From assembly GCF_001509475.1 (NCBI RefSeq), contig NZ_LLZG01000402.1:15464-56898 (forward strand): 41,435 bases of DNA, given 5' to 3'. Positions within the stretch are counted from its first letter, which is position 1. Each line of letters opens with the position of its first letter. Shown one piece after another: positions 17,019-27,298 of this stretch. The notes beneath the pieces are model-generated. The model was not told where the DNA came from, searched no databases, and saw only the letters and a list, made by a program, of their open reading frames with translations. Made by a program: the position numbers and the translations under genes. Source of the DNA: Streptomyces regalis. GTDB lineage: Bacteria > Actinomycetota > Actinomycetes > Streptomycetales > Streptomycetaceae.

Positions 17019-18446
17019 TCAGCCCACCTCACCCACCTTCCGAATCAGCGCCACATACATCGCATCCGTCCCATGCAGATGAGGCCACAACTGCACATCA
17101 GGCCCCTCCCCCAACTCCGGGACCCCGGGGAACAACGCCCGAGCATCGATCAGCTCACCATCAGCCCGCTGCTTCAACACGTCCTCGACAACCGCCCGCG
17201 TCTCGGCAAGATGCGGCGAACACGTGGCGTACCCGACGACCCCACCCACCCGCACAGAATCAAGAGCCGCCCGCAACAAGTCCCGCTGCAGAGGCGCAAA
17301 CCCCTCCAGATCCTCCGGCCGCCGCCGCCACCGCGCCTCCGGCCGCCGCCGCAAAGCCCCCAGCCCGGTGCACGGAACATCCATCAGCACCCGGTCGAAA
17401 CTCCCGGCCCGCCAAGCCGGCCGCGTCCCATCCGCAGCGATGACCTGATACGGCCCCGGGTTGCCCTCCAGGGCCTTCGCCACGAGCCCCGCCCGATGCG
17501 GCTGCTTCTCGGAGGCAAGCAGCCTGGCCCCCCGCTCGGCGGCCAACGCCCCGAGCAGCGCCGCCTTGCCCCCAGGCCCGGCACACCCGTCAAGCCACTT
17601 CTCGTCGGTTCCCTCCAGCGGCGCGTTGGCAAGCGCAAGGGCAACCAGCTGACTCCCCTCGTCCTGCACCCCCGCACGCCCTTCCCGTACGGCCTCGATC
17701 GCACCGGGCTCCCCGCCCTCGGTCAGCCGCACGGCATACGGTGACCAACGCCCCGGGACGGCGGCCTCCTCACCGAGCAGCTCCGCGGTCGTGGCCCGCC
17801 CCGGCCGTGCGACCAGCGTCACCTCGGGCCGCTCGTTGTCGGCCTCCAGCAACCGCTCGATGCCGGCCCGTCCACCACCGAGCGAGTCCCACAGCGCCGA
17901 GACGACCCACCGCGGATGCGAGTGCACGACGGAGAGATGTTCCTCGGGATCCTCGTCGTAGGGCGGAGCGACCCGCTGGATCCACCCGTCGAGATCGTCC
18001 TGGGCGACCTTCCTCAGCACGGCATTGACGAACTTGGCCCGCCCGTCACCGAGAACGACACGCGCGAGCTCCACGGACGCGGACACGGCGGCATGCGGCG
18101 GAATCCGCGTCCCGAGCAGCTGATGCACACCGAGGCTGAGCACATCGAGCACCGGCGGGTCGACCTCGCGCAGCGGCCGGTCCACACACGCGGAGATGAC
18201 CGCGTCGTACGTCCCCTGCCGCCGCAGCGTCCCGTACACGAGCTCGGTCGCGAGCGCGGCGTCCCGCCCGTCGAAGTCGCCCTTCTCCCGCGCCTTGCGC
18301 AGCAGCGGCGGCAGCACGAGGTTGGCGTACGCGTCCCGCTCGTCCACGGCACGCAGCGCCTCGAAGGCGAGAACGCGGACGGGGTCCTTCTTGGGCCGTC
18401 GGTAGGGCTTGCCGGGTTTGCGGGGCCGACGGGAGGTGTCGCTCAC
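17019..18446 (-). CDS. rsmB: 16S rRNA (cytosine-967-C5)-methyltransferase
   Basis: 475 residues, also called Sun/Fmu. A basic N-terminus (RRPRKPGKPYRRPKKD) precedes a NusB-like RNA-binding domain (about 22-165), then a class I SAM methyltransferase domain. Visible motifs are WLDGCAGPGGKAALLGAL (SAM loop), RVLMDVPCTGLG and VGYATCSPHLAETRAVV; these two carry the paired cysteines, one nucleophilic and one for product release. GTG at 18446. It follows fmt on the same strand after 124 bp, the classic fmt-rsmB pairing. It converges with mmpL; the repeat-borne hairpin lies between. Confidence 0.96.
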   Translation of the reverse strand: MSDTSRRPRKPGKPYRRPKKDPVRVLAFEALRAVDERDAYANLVLPPLLRKAREKGDFDGRDAALATELVYGTLRRQGTYDAVISACVDRPLREVDPPVLDVLSLGVHQLLGTRIPPHAAVSASVELARVVLGDGRAKFVNAVLRKVAQDDLDGWIQRVAPPYDEDPEEHLSVVHSHPRWVVSALWDSLGGGRAGIERLLEADNERPEVTLVARPGRATTAELLGEEAAVPGRWSPYAVRLTEGGEPGAIEAVREGRAGVQDEGSQLVALALANAPLEGTDEKWLDGCAGPGGKAALLGALAAERGARLLASEKQPHRAGLVAKALEGNPGPYQVIAADGTRPAWRAGSFDRVLMDVPCTGLGALRRRPEARWRRRPEDLEGFAPLQRDLLRAALDSVRVGGVVGYATCSPHLAETRAVVEDVLKQRADGELIDARALFPGVPELGEGPDVQLWPHLHGTDAMYVALIRKVGEVG

Positions 18447-18541
18447 GAAAAGGTGCTCCGGATTGCTGGATGAGATGTACGACCAGCCTACGTCGCACCC
18501 TCGGCCAGGCGTACGGCTGGTGACGCCCCGAGGCCGTCCCG

Positions 18542-18583
18542 GTCAGGCACCGTCAGTCAGGCACCGTCGGTCAGGCCCCGAGG
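18542..18583. repeat. 14-bp tandem repeats across the fmt stop
   Basis: GTCAGGCACCGTCA (18542-18555) and GTCAGGCACCGTCG (18556-18569) are followed by a [15 protein letters not shown] unit at 18570-18583. The fmt stop codon (18571-18573) lies in the third unit, so duplication may have spread outward from the gene end. Confidence 0.8.
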
Positions 18584-19503
18584 CTCTCCCCGTCCCCGAT
18601 CCGCACGCCCCGCGCCCAGTCCGCGGCCCGCATCGGCTTCTTGCCCTGCGCCTGCACCCACAGCAGCTCGACGGCGTACGACCCGGTTCCGACGTACACG
18701 TTGTTCTTCCCGACGGAGAGCGCACCGGGAGCGAGATCGTCCCGCCCGGGCACCGGCTGCACCTGGATGAGCTTGAGCCGCTCGCCACGGAAGACCGTCC
18801 AGGCACCCGGGGCAGGGGTGCAGCCGCGCACGACACGGTCGACGCGCAGGGAGGGAGCGCTCCAGTCGATGTGAGCGTCCTCGACGTTGACCTTGGGGGC
18901 GAGGGTGATCCCCTCGGACGGCTGCGGTACGGCCTTCAGCGTGCCGTCCTCGATCCCGTCCATGGTCGCCGCGAGCAGCCCGGCCCCCGCGAAGGCAAGG
19001 CGGGTCAGCAGGTCACCGCTGGTGTCGGTGGCCCGGACCTCCTCGGTGACGGTGCCGTAGACGGGCCCGGAGTCGAGCCCTTCCTCGATGAGGAAGGTGG
19101 AGGCTCCGGTGATCTCGTCGCCCGCCATGATGGCGTGCTGCACGGGCGCGGCCCCACGCCAGGCGGGCAGCAGCGAGAAGTGCAGGTTGACCCAGCCATG
19201 GGCCGGGATGTCGAGGGCGACGCGGGGCAGCAGGGCGCCGTAGGCCACGACGGGACAGCAGTCGGGCGCGATCTCCCTGAGCCGCTCGAGGAACTCGGGG
19301 TCACGCGGCTTGGCGGGCTTGAGCACCTCGATCCCGGCCTCCACGGCCCGCTCGGCCACCGGACTCGCCACCAGCCTGCGCCCACGGCCGGCCGGCGCGT
19401 CGGGCCGCGTGACGACGGCGGCCACCTCGTGCCGCCCGGAGGCGATCAGAGCGTCCAGAGCGGGAACGGCGACCTCGGGGGTACCGGCGAAGACAAGCTT
19501 CAT
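18571..19503 (-). CDS. fmt: Methionyl-tRNA formyltransferase
   Basis: 310 residues, the usual length. It transfers a formyl group from 10-formyl-tetrahydrofolate to initiator Met-tRNA. The N-terminus [19 protein letters not shown] is typical. The catalytic triad region is [18 protein letters not shown] (Asn and His) and [10 protein letters not shown] (Asp). The C-terminal OB-like tRNA-binding domain runs from about residue 210 with [16 protein letters not shown] at 19503. It is divergent from the helix-turn-helix gene at 19904 across a 400-bp gap and upstream of rsmB. Confidence 0.97.
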   Translation of the reverse strand: MKLVFAGTPEVAVPALDALIASGRHEVAAVVTRPDAPAGRGRRLVASPVAERAVEAGIEVLKPAKPRDPEFLERLREIAPDCCPVVAYGALLPRVALDIPAHGWVNLHFSLLPAWRGAAPVQHAIMAGDEITGASTFLIEEGLDSGPVYGTVTEEVRATDTSGDLLTRLAFAGAGLLAATMDGIEDGTLKAVPQPSEGITLAPKVNVEDAHIDWSAPSLRVDRVVRGCTPAPGAWTVFRGERLKLIQVQPVPGRDDLAPGALSVGKNNVYVGTGSYAVELLWVQAQGKKPMRAADWARGVRIGDGESLGA

Positions 19504-20440
<937 letters not shown>

Positions 20441-20561
20441 CGCCTCCTCACTCTGCCCTCCTGGAACGCAACCGGGAGGGCAGCGGCATGCCGGGCCGCG
20501 GAAAGCCGGCCTCACGGGCAGAGGACCGCAAACCGACAGGCGGCAAACGGCAACGGCAGGC

Positions 20562-22718
20562 TCACCCGATATCAGGCGGATCAATCCGAACCCGCACCGC
20601 AACCACATCCCCACCGCCCCGCGCCATCCGCGCCGCCTGAGCGGCCTTCAACGCGGAAGCCAACGCGGTCCCGCTCCCGGGCGGCACCCGGATCAGCGCC
20701 CGGTCCCAGTGCTCCCCGGGCGGCGGTGCCCCCGCGCGCCGGGGCCGCCCCACCGCAGTGACGGGCATCGGCACGGGCCCCAACACCTCGGCCTCCGGCG
20801 GCAGTTCGACCGTACGGAGAAACTCGGCGACCGCCTCCCCCGGCCCCGCCACGGAAGCCATCCGGGACACCGGCGGAAACCCCAGTTCGGCCCGCTCGGC
20901 AAGCTCCCGCACCGCGTGCCCGACGGGATCCCACCGCACCAGCGCCTGCACGGGCCGCAGCGTGGGCTCGGCGACGACGACCACCGTCCCGCCGGCAGTC
21001 TGCGGCCGCACGAGCGAGGCAGCACCGATCCACCGCCGCAGGGCGTCCTCCCCCGCTCGCAGATCGGGCCGCCCGAGCATGGCCCAGCCGTCCAGCAGCA
21101 GGGCCGCCGCATACCCGCCCTCCGCTACGGGCTCGGCCCCCGGCGTACTGACGACCAGCGAGGGCGTGCCCGGCACGGTGTCCAGCACATGCTCACGTCC
21201 GGAGGTCCGCACCGGAACGGCGGGAAAGGCACGCCCCAGCTCCTCGGCGGTCCGCCGCGCCCCCACCACCTGGGCCCGCAGCCGGAACCCACCGCACTCG
21301 GGACAGTGCCAGGCACCCTCCTCATGCCCGCACCACCCGCACCGCAGCTCGGCCCCGGAGCCCTGCGCCTCCAGGGGCCCGGAGCAGTGCCGGCACCGAG
21401 CGGGCGCCCGGCAGTTGGCACAGGCCATCCGCGGCACGTACCCCCGCCGAGGTACCTGCACGAGGACCGGGCCCTGCCGCAGCCCCTCCCTCACCACCTG
21501 CCAGGCGAGAGTGGGAAGCCGGGCGGCCCGAGCCGCCTCGTCCCGCGCAAGATCCGCATCCCCCACGGTCCGTACGAGCGGAGCCGCGCCCCGCACCCGT
21601 TCCCGCCCGGCGACCAGCGGCCGGGCCCAGCCGCTCTCCACAAGCTGGGCGGCCTCCACGGTGCAGCTCCAACTCCCCAGCAGAAACCCACACTTGTCCT
21701 GCGCGGCCCGCAGCAGCAGCACTTCACGCGCATGAGGCTGCGGGGCGTGCTGCTCGCTGTGGCTGTCGTCGCCGTCGTCCCACAGCGCGACCAGCCCGAG
21801 ATCCTCCACCGGCGCGAACATGGCGGCCCGGGTCCCCACGACCGCCCGCACGGCACCCCGCCGCACCGCGAGCCACTCCCGATACCGCTTCTCGGGCCCG
21901 GCATCGGCGGTGAGCACCGCATGCCGCCCCGCCCCCATCAGCGCCGTCAGGGCGGCATCCACCCGCGCGACGGCCCGCCCGTCCGGCAGGACGACCAGCG
22001 CCCCACGCCCGGAAGCCAGCGTCGCCACGACGGCACGTGCCAGCTCCTCACTCCACTCGGGCCCGGGCAGCGCATTCCACACGGCCCGCGGCGCACCCCC
22101 GGAGGCCAGCGCCTCCAAGAAGACGGCCCCCCGCTCATACCGCCCCCAGGACCCCACCTCGGGCCTACCGGGAGCCGCAAGCGCCTCCGGCGAAGGCCGC
22201 TGCTCGGCCCGCGCACTACGCGGCGGCACGGCCAGCTGCAACACATCGGCAAGCCCCCCGGCATACCGATCGGCAACGGCCCGCGCGAGCCCCAACAGCT
22301 CCTCGCTCAACACCCGCTCAGGCGAAACGACCTGCGCGAGCGCCGCAAGGGGCCCGGAGTAGTCGGACTCGGCAACCCGCTCGACCAGGAACCCGTCGAT
22401 GAGGCCCCCGCCCTCACGCCGCCCGTCCCGCACCCGATGCCGCCCGGCCCCGAACCGCACTCGCACCCGCACCCCGGGCTGCGCGTCGGCATCGAGCTCC
22501 TCCGGCACGGCATAGTCGAAGTACCGATCAAGGTGCAGCACACCCTTGTCGACCAGCACCCGCGCCACGGGCAACTCCTTGGCCAGCGCGGCCCCCCGCC
22601 AGGTCCGCGGCTTGGCCTTGGGCACCTTGGCCTTCCGCACACTCTCCCGAATGAGTGCAAGCTGCTCGGGCGGCGCCCCCTCGGCCCCGCCACCGCCGTT
22701 CGCGTTCTCGCTGCTCAC
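20562..22718 (-). CDS. priA: PriA-like primosomal protein lacking ATPase motifs
   Basis: 718 residues. PriA reloads the replicative helicase at collapsed forks. The N-terminal 3'-DNA binding domain (about 50-165, ARVLVDKGVLHLDRYFDYAVPEEL) and the two Cys4 zinc sites (C433, C436, C442, C445, C460, C463, C472, C475) are intact. Walker A is absent: the expected GxGKT position reads ALPGPEWSEELA. The DEEH box is replaced by WDDGDDSH (313-320). It should therefore not act as an ATP-driven helicase, as known for actinobacterial PriA. GTG at 22718. It is separated from metK by 192 bp that contain the metK terminator. Confidence 0.9.
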   Translation of the reverse strand: MSSENANGGGGAEGAPPEQLALIRESVRKAKVPKAKPRTWRGAALAKELPVARVLVDKGVLHLDRYFDYAVPEELDADAQPGVRVRVRFGAGRHRVRDGRREGGGLIDGFLVERVAESDYSGPLAALAQVVSPERVLSEELLGLARAVADRYAGGLADVLQLAVPPRSARAEQRPSPEALAAPGRPEVGSWGRYERGAVFLEALASGGAPRAVWNALPGPEWSEELARAVVATLASGRGALVVLPDGRAVARVDAALTALMGAGRHAVLTADAGPEKRYREWLAVRRGAVRAVVGTRAAMFAPVEDLGLVALWDDGDDSHSEQHAPQPHAREVLLLRAAQDKCGFLLGSWSCTVEAAQLVESGWARPLVAGRERVRGAAPLVRTVGDADLARDEAARAARLPTLAWQVVREGLRQGPVLVQVPRRGYVPRMACANCRAPARCRHCSGPLEAQGSGAELRCGWCGHEEGAWHCPECGGFRLRAQVVGARRTAEELGRAFPAVPVRTSGREHVLDTVPGTPSLVVSTPGAEPVAEGGYAAALLLDGWAMLGRPDLRAGEDALRRWIGAASLVRPQTAGGTVVVVAEPTLRPVQALVRWDPVGHAVRELAERAELGFPPVSRMASVAGPGEAVAEFLRTVELPPEAEVLGPVPMPVTAVGRPRRAGAPPPGEHWDRALIRVPPGSGTALASALKAAQAARMARGGGDVVAVRVRIDPPDIG

Positions 22719-22853
22719 GCTTGCATTCTTACCAAACGCCACTGACAACCGACGGTGCCCGAGTCCCCCACAGCGGCGGTACACACGCTCCCCCGGCCCA
22801 CTCGCCCGCCTCGCACACCGCTCGCTGCTTTCCACGCGGGCATCGGGCAACAC

Positions 22854-22888
22854 CGAGGCCCGGCGCCTCAAAAGGACGCCGGGCCTCG
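22854..22888 (-). terminator. metK terminator
   Basis: A perfect 12-bp stem, CGAGGCCCGGCG (22854-22865) with CGCCGGGCCTCG (22877-22888), starts 23 bases past the metK stop. Three inner pairs (CCT/AGG) extend it. No U-tract follows, as is usual in Streptomyces. Confidence 0.85.
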
Positions 22889-22910
22889 TACAAACCCGTG
22901 GAGTCAGGCC

Positions 22911-24119
22911 CTACAGCCCGACAGCCTTCCGCAGCGCCTCCACCCGATCCGTCCGCTCCCACGTGAACTCCGGCAGCTCACGGCCGAAGTGGCCGTAGGC
23001 CGCGGTCTGGGCGTAGATCGGGCGGAGCAGGTCGAGGTCGCGGATGATCGCGGCCGGGCGGAGGTCGAAGACCTCGTCGATGGCCTTCTCGATCTTCTCG
23101 GCGTCGATCTTGGCCGTGCCGAAGGTCTCCACGAACAGGCCGACCGGCTCGGCCTTGCCGATCGCGTACGCCACCTGCACCTCGCAGCGGGAGGCAAGGC
23201 CCGCGGCGACGACGTTCTTGGCGACCCAGCGCATGGCGTACGCCGCCGAGCGGTCCACCTTGGACGGGTCCTTGCCCGAGAAGGCGCCACCGCCGTGGCG
23301 GGCCATGCCGCCGTACGTGTCGATGATGATCTTCCGGCCGGTCAGGCCCGCGTCACCCATCGGACCGCCGATCTCGAAGCGGCCGGTGGGGTTGACCAGG
23401 AGGCGGTAGTTCTCGGTGTCGAGCTTGATGCCGTCGTCGAGGAGGGCCTTCAGCTCCGGCTCGACCACGAACTCCCGGATGTCGGGCGCGAGGAGCGAGT
23501 CCAGGTCGATGTCGCTCGCGTGCTGCGAGGAGACCACGACCGTGTCCAGGCGGACCGCCTTGTCGCCGTCGTACTCGATGGTGACCTGCGTCTTGCCGTC
23601 CGGGCGCAGGTAGGGGATGGTGCCGTTCTTGCGGACCTCGGAGAGGCGCTTGGACAGGCGGTGCGCCAGGAAGATCGGCAGCGGCATCAGCGTCGGCGTC
23701 TCGTCCGTCGCGTAGCCGAACATCAGGCCCTGGTCACCGGCGCCCTGGCGGTCCAGTTCGTCTTCGTCGCCCTCGACGCGGGTCTCGTACGCCGTGTCCA
23801 CGCCCTGCGCGATGTCCGGCGACTGCGCGCCGATCGAGACGGAGACACCGCAGGAGGCGCCGTCGAAGCCCTTCTTCGAGGAGTCGTAGCCGATCTCGAG
23901 GATCTTGTTGCGGACCAGCGTCGCGATGTCCGCGTACGTCTTGGTCGTGACCTCTCCGGCCACGTGCACCAGACCGGTCGTGATCAGGGTCTCGACGGCG
24001 ACCCGAGAGGTCGGGTCCTCGCGCAGAAGCGCGTCGAGAATGGTGTCGCTGATCTGGTCAGCGATCTTGTCGGGGTGACCCTCGGTCACGGACTCCGAGG
24101 TGAACAGGCGACGGGACAC
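22911..24119 (-). CDS. metK: S-adenosylmethionine synthetase
   Basis: 402 residues. It makes SAM from methionine and ATP. Signature segments are all present: [18 protein letters not shown] (ATP phosphate contacts), [12 protein letters not shown], and [19 protein letters not shown] with the phosphate loop. GTG at 24119 follows AGGGAG at four-base spacing. It lies 239 bp downstream of coaBC and may have its own promoter; a TAAACT hexamer occurs in that gap on this strand but has no convincing -35 partner. I saw no SAM riboswitch in the leader. Confidence 0.98.
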   Translation of the reverse strand: MSRRLFTSESVTEGHPDKIADQISDTILDALLREDPTSRVAVETLITTGLVHVAGEVTTKTYADIATLVRNKILEIGYDSSKKGFDGASCGVSVSIGAQSPDIAQGVDTAYETRVEGDEDELDRQGAGDQGLMFGYATDETPTLMPLPIFLAHRLSKRLSEVRKNGTIPYLRPDGKTQVTIEYDGDKAVRLDTVVVSSQHASDIDLDSLLAPDIREFVVEPELKALLDDGIKLDTENYRLLVNPTGRFEIGGPMGDAGLTGRKIIIDTYGGMARHGGGAFSGKDPSKVDRSAAYAMRWVAKNVVAAGLASRCEVQVAYAIGKAEPVGLFVETFGTAKIDAEKIEKAIDEVFDLRPAAIIRDLDLLRPIYAQTAAYGHFGRELPEFTWERTDRVEALRKAVGL

Positions 24120-24358
24120 AACGCTCCCTGTGGTTGCAGCGGCTGCTGGCTGATCATTGGCGGACGGGACGGGGGCTGCGCCCGGCGTCGTCCGAGGACA
24201 GTTTATCTGTCGCGCTCGGCCACGGGGCCCCTGTCTCGCCTCTCGGGAGCGCTGTGACCTGCGGCACGGGCATTCTGCCCAATGCCAGGCGCCCTTGGCC
24301 AGGGGCGCCACACCCGAATCGAGCAAGGCTCGACCGAAGCCCGCAGCGCATCAAACAT

Positions 24359-25561
24359 TCACCCCAGTCGCCGCGCCACCAGGTCCCACACAGTTTCGGC
24401 CAGGGCCTCCTTGGGCCCGTGCGGTACCGGGGTCTCGCTGCCGTCGGCGCCCAGGACGACCGCCTCGTTCTCCTCCGAGCCGAAGGTCTTGCGCTCGCCC
24501 ACCTCGTTCACGACCAGGAGGTCGCAGCCCTTGCGCTCCAGCTTCTTACGGCCGTTGGCCATGACGTCGTCCGTCTCGGCGGCGAAGCCGACGATCACCT
24601 GGCCGGGGCGGGCGCGGGCGGTCGAGATCTCCGCGAGGATGTCCGGATTCCGCACCAGGACGATGGGGTCCGGGTCCTGGCCGTCCTTCTTCTTGATCTT
24701 TCCGGTGGCGTACGTCTCCGGGCGGAAGTCCGCGACGGCGGCCGCCATCACCACCGCGTCGGCGTCCGTGACCGCCTTGAGGACCGCTTCCCGCAACTGT
24801 ACGGCCGTGCCGACCTGGACGACGTCGACGCCCGCCGGGTCGGGCAACCCGGTGTTCGCCGCGAGCAGCGTGACGCGGGCACCTCGGGCGGCGGCGGTGC
24901 GGGCGAGGGCGTAGCCCTGCTTGCCGGAGGAGCGGTTGCCGAGGAAGCGGACGGGGTCGAGGGGCTCGCGGGTGCCGCCGGCGCTCACGACGACGTGCCG
25001 GCCCTTGAGGTCCGGCTCGGTGACGCCCCGGGCCAGGACCCGGCGACAGACCTCGAAGATCTCCGCAGGCTCGGGCAGCCGGCCCTTGCCGGTGTCGACG
25101 CCGGTGAGGCGGCCGACGGCGGGCTCGATGACGACAGCGCCGCGGCGGCGCAGCGTCGCCACGTTCTCCTGCGTGGCCGGGTGCTCCCACATCTCGGTGT
25201 GCATGGCGGGCGCGAAGACGACCGGGCAGCGGGCGGTGAGCAGGGTGTTGGTCAGCAGGTCGTCGGCGAGGCCGTGTGCGGCCTTGGCGAGCGTGTCGGC
25301 CGTGGCCGGGGCGACGACCACCAGGTCGGCCTGCTGGCCGATGCGGACGTGCGGGACCTCGTGGACGTCGTCCCAGACCTCCGTGGAGACGGGATGGCCG
25401 GACAGGGCGGACCAGGTGGCGGCGCCGACGAAGTGCAGCGCGGAGGCGGTGGGCACGACCCGGACGTCATGCCCGGACTCCGTGAGTCTGCGCAGCAGCT
25501 CACAGGCCTTGTAAGCGGCGATGCCACCGCTGACCCCCAGAACGACCTTGGGCTTGTCCAC
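24359..25561 (-). CDS. coaBC: Phosphopantothenoylcysteine decarboxylase/synthetase
   Basis: 400-residue bifunctional flavoprotein (Dfp) of coenzyme A synthesis. The CoaC half (1-190) has VVLGVSGGIAAYKA, active-site His71 (VPHVRIGQQADL) and PAMHTEMW at 118-125; the latter differs from the usual PxMNxxMW by His121 in place of Asn. The CoaB half begins with VVSAGGTREPLDPVRFLGNR and has MAAAVADFRP and GKIKKKDG with the catalytic Lys. GTG at 25561 is chosen because GGGAGG lies just upstream; the ATG at 25606 would add 15 residues encoded by a tandem repeat. It is downstream of rpoZ behind a strong terminator, so an own promoter or readthrough is needed. Confidence 0.96.
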   Translation of the reverse strand: MDKPKVVLGVSGGIAAYKACELLRRLTESGHDVRVVPTASALHFVGAATWSALSGHPVSTEVWDDVHEVPHVRIGQQADLVVVAPATADTLAKAAHGLADDLLTNTLLTARCPVVFAPAMHTEMWEHPATQENVATLRRRGAVVIEPAVGRLTGVDTGKGRLPEPAEIFEVCRRVLARGVTEPDLKGRHVVVSAGGTREPLDPVRFLGNRSSGKQGYALARTAAARGARVTLLAANTGLPDPAGVDVVQVGTAVQLREAVLKAVTDADAVVMAAAVADFRPETYATGKIKKKDGQDPDPIVLVRNPDILAEISTARARPGQVIVGFAAETDDVMANGRKKLERKGCDLLVVNEVGERKTFGSEENEAVVLGADGSETPVPHGPKEALAETVWDLVARRLG

Positions 25562-25574
25562 CGGGCCTCCCACT

Positions 25575-25598
25575 CGTTGAACCGACCGTTGAACCGAC
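25575..25598. repeat. 12-bp tandem duplication upstream of coaBC
   Basis: CGTTGAACCGAC occurs twice in direct succession (25575-25586, 25587-25598), ending 13 bases before the coaBC GTG. If the upstream ATG were used, it would encode a short repeated peptide. Confidence 0.85.
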
Positions 25599-25648
25599 GA
25601 CTCCATGCTGCATCACAGCGGGGGCCGACCCCCGCACCCCCGAGCAGA

Positions 25649-25683
25649 CCACAGGCCCGGCAGTGACACTGCCGGGCCTGTGG
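25649..25683. terminator. Strong terminator after rpoZ
   Basis: A perfect 16-bp stem, CCACAGGCCCGGCAGT (25649-25664) with ACTGCCGGGCCTGTGG (25668-25683) around a three-base loop, lies 29 bp past the rpoZ stop. AAAA follows on the plus strand. Confidence 0.92.
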
Positions 25684-25712
25684 AAAAGCCAGCTCAAAGC
25701 TGAAAATACTAC

Positions 25713-25985
25713 TTACTGCGCCGGGCCCTCGACGGCCTCGGACGTCAGCAGACCCGCGTTGATCTCGCGCAGGGCGATCGAGAGCGGCTTCTCGTGGACG
25801 TGGGTGTCGACGAGCGGACCGACGTACTCGAGGAGGCCCTCGCCGAGCTGCGAGTAGTACGCGTTGATCTGGCGGGCCCGCTTGGCCGCGTAGATCACGA
25901 GGCTGTACTTCGAGTCGGTGGCCTCGAGGAGCTCGTCGATCGGCGGGTTGATGATGCCCTCGGGCGCGGAGATGGAAGAGGACAC
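25713..25985 (-). CDS. rpoZ: RNA polymerase omega subunit
   Basis: 90 residues, the actinobacterial length. The conserved core [31 protein letters not shown] holds the helices that clamp the C-terminus of beta-prime; omega aids core assembly. GTG at 25985 has AAGGTAGAG upstream. It is 84 bp downstream of gmk, the usual gmk-rpoZ pair, and ends at a strong hairpin terminator. Confidence 0.97.
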   Translation of the reverse strand: MSSSISAPEGIINPPIDELLEATDSKYSLVIYAAKRARQINAYYSQLGEGLLEYVGPLVDTHVHEKPLSIALREINAGLLTSEAVEGPAQ

Positions 25986-26069
25986 GCTCTACCTTCCGAT
26001 GGATGGGAAAGATTCAGGGTGAGTGATCAAGCCTGAGCGAAACGACCAAGCTTCAACGATCAGCCACGA

Positions 26070-26627
26070 TCACACAACGTCCATCAAGGCTAGCAGCTCG
26101 CGGGCCACGTCCTCGACGGAGGTGTTGACCAAGGTCACGTCGAACTCCGGCTCGGCCGCCAGCTCGACCTTCGCCGCGTCCAGGCGGCGCTCGATCACCT
26201 CGGGCGGCTCGGTGCCACGTCCGGTGAGTCTGCGCACGAGCTCCTCCCAAGAGGGAGGAGCCAGGAACACCAGCTGGGCCTCGGCCATGGACTCGCGGAC
26301 CTGCCGGGCGCCCTGGAGGTCGATCTCCAGGAGCACCGGCTCACCCGCCTCCAGCCGCTCCAGCACAGCCGCACGCGGCGTGCCGTAGCGGTTGCCGGCG
26401 AACTCGGCCCACTCCAGCAGCTCGCCGTTGGCGATCAGCTTGTCCATCTCGTCGTCCGTGACGAAGAAGTAGTGGACTCCGTGCCGCTCACCAGAACGGG
26501 GCTTGCGGGTCGTCGCCGACACCGAGAGCCAGACCTCGGGGTGTTCCTTGCGCATATGGGCGACGACCGTGCTCTTGCCGACCCCGGAGGGACCGGAGAG
26601 CACGGTCAGTCGCGGACGTTCACTCAT
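26070..26627 (-). CDS. gmk: Guanylate kinase
   Basis: 185 residues. It phosphorylates GMP to GDP. The P-loop [11 protein letters not shown] (residues 10-20), the GMP-binding [36 protein letters not shown] and [12 protein letters not shown] are all as expected, with a lid region near [21 protein letters not shown] at 26627. It follows the sIHF gene by 60 bp and precedes rpoZ, an order shared with Mycobacterium. Confidence 0.98.
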   Translation of the reverse strand: MSERPRLTVLSGPSGVGKSTVVAHMRKEHPEVWLSVSATTRKPRSGERHGVHYFFVTDDEMDKLIANGELLEWAEFAGNRYGTPRAAVLERLEAGEPVLLEIDLQGARQVRESMAEAQLVFLAPPSWEELVRRLTGRGTEPPEVIERRLDAAKVELAAEPEFDVTLVNTSVEDVARELLALMDVV

Positions 26628-26687
26628 GCAGCGATTATTCCAGCAATCCCGGAGTGCCCGGGACTCCCCGTCCGGAGTACCCCGGAC

Positions 26688-27011
26688 TCAGGAGCCGGTG
26701 CTGCCGAACTCACGCTCCAGGGAAGCGATCTGATTCGAACCGAGGCCACGCACGCGGCGGCTCTCGGAGATGCCGAGTCGCTCCATGATCTGCTTGGCGC
26801 GGACCTTGCCCACGCCCGGCAGGGACTCGAGCAGGGCGGAGACCTTCATCTTGCCGATGACGTCATTCTCCTGGCCCTGCTTGATGACCTCGTGCAGGGA
26901 GGCGCCGGAGTGCTTGAGTCGATTCTTGACCTCGGCCCGCTCCCGGCGAGCCGCGGCGGCCTTTTCGAGCGCGGCTGCGCGCTGTTCAGGGGTAAGGGGC
27001 GGAAGAGCCAC
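26688..27011 (-). CDS. ihf: Actinobacterial integration host factor sIHF
   Basis: 107 residues, matching Streptomyces sIHF; homologous to mycobacterial mIHF and unrelated to E. coli IHF. A long N-terminal helix (PLTPEQRAAALEKAAAARRERAEVK) precedes a helix-two-turn-helix DNA-binding domain, SALLESLPGVGKVRAKQIMERL, and ends with RRVRGLGSNQIASLEREFG. It is a nucleoid-associated protein that alters supercoiling and is needed for development and antibiotic production in Streptomyces. GTG at 27011 has AGGTGA upstream; longer frames to 27254 lack family similarity. A promoter is likely within the AT-richer patch at about 27190-27240. Confidence 0.95.
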   Translation of the reverse strand: MALPPLTPEQRAAALEKAAAARRERAEVKNRLKHSGASLHEVIKQGQENDVIGKMKVSALLESLPGVGKVRAKQIMERLGISESRRVRGLGSNQIASLEREFGSTGS

Positions 27012-27298
27012 GCCTACGTCACCTCGGATGTTGAACTGTCGGATACGGACCGGTGAGGAACCTAGTCGCCCCACACCTGGGGAGCTACGAGCAACACGCT
27101 TGCCCGTTGGCTCTCGTCGGAGACTAGCGGCCAAGTCCGCCAGAGTCAGCGAGAACAGCGGAAAAGTCCTGGTCAGCCTCCGCCAGGCCGGACATTTAAG
27201 ACATAATGCCCCGGATTTGAGGATGTATTCAGACTCAAGTCGCACGCGAGCCACTCATCGGAGGACTCCCGCGGCAACTCGAACGCCCTTGACGACGG

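Noticed and set aside
24120..24358. Possible SAM riboswitch upstream of metK
   Set aside because: I found no SAM-I, SAM-II or SAM-IV-like core or conserved stem pattern; only a lone TAAACT hexamer.
26688..27254. Longer sIHF start giving 188 residues
   Set aside because: The extra N-terminus is not family-like; GTG 27011 has a proper Shine-Dalgarno and gives the known 107-residue length.
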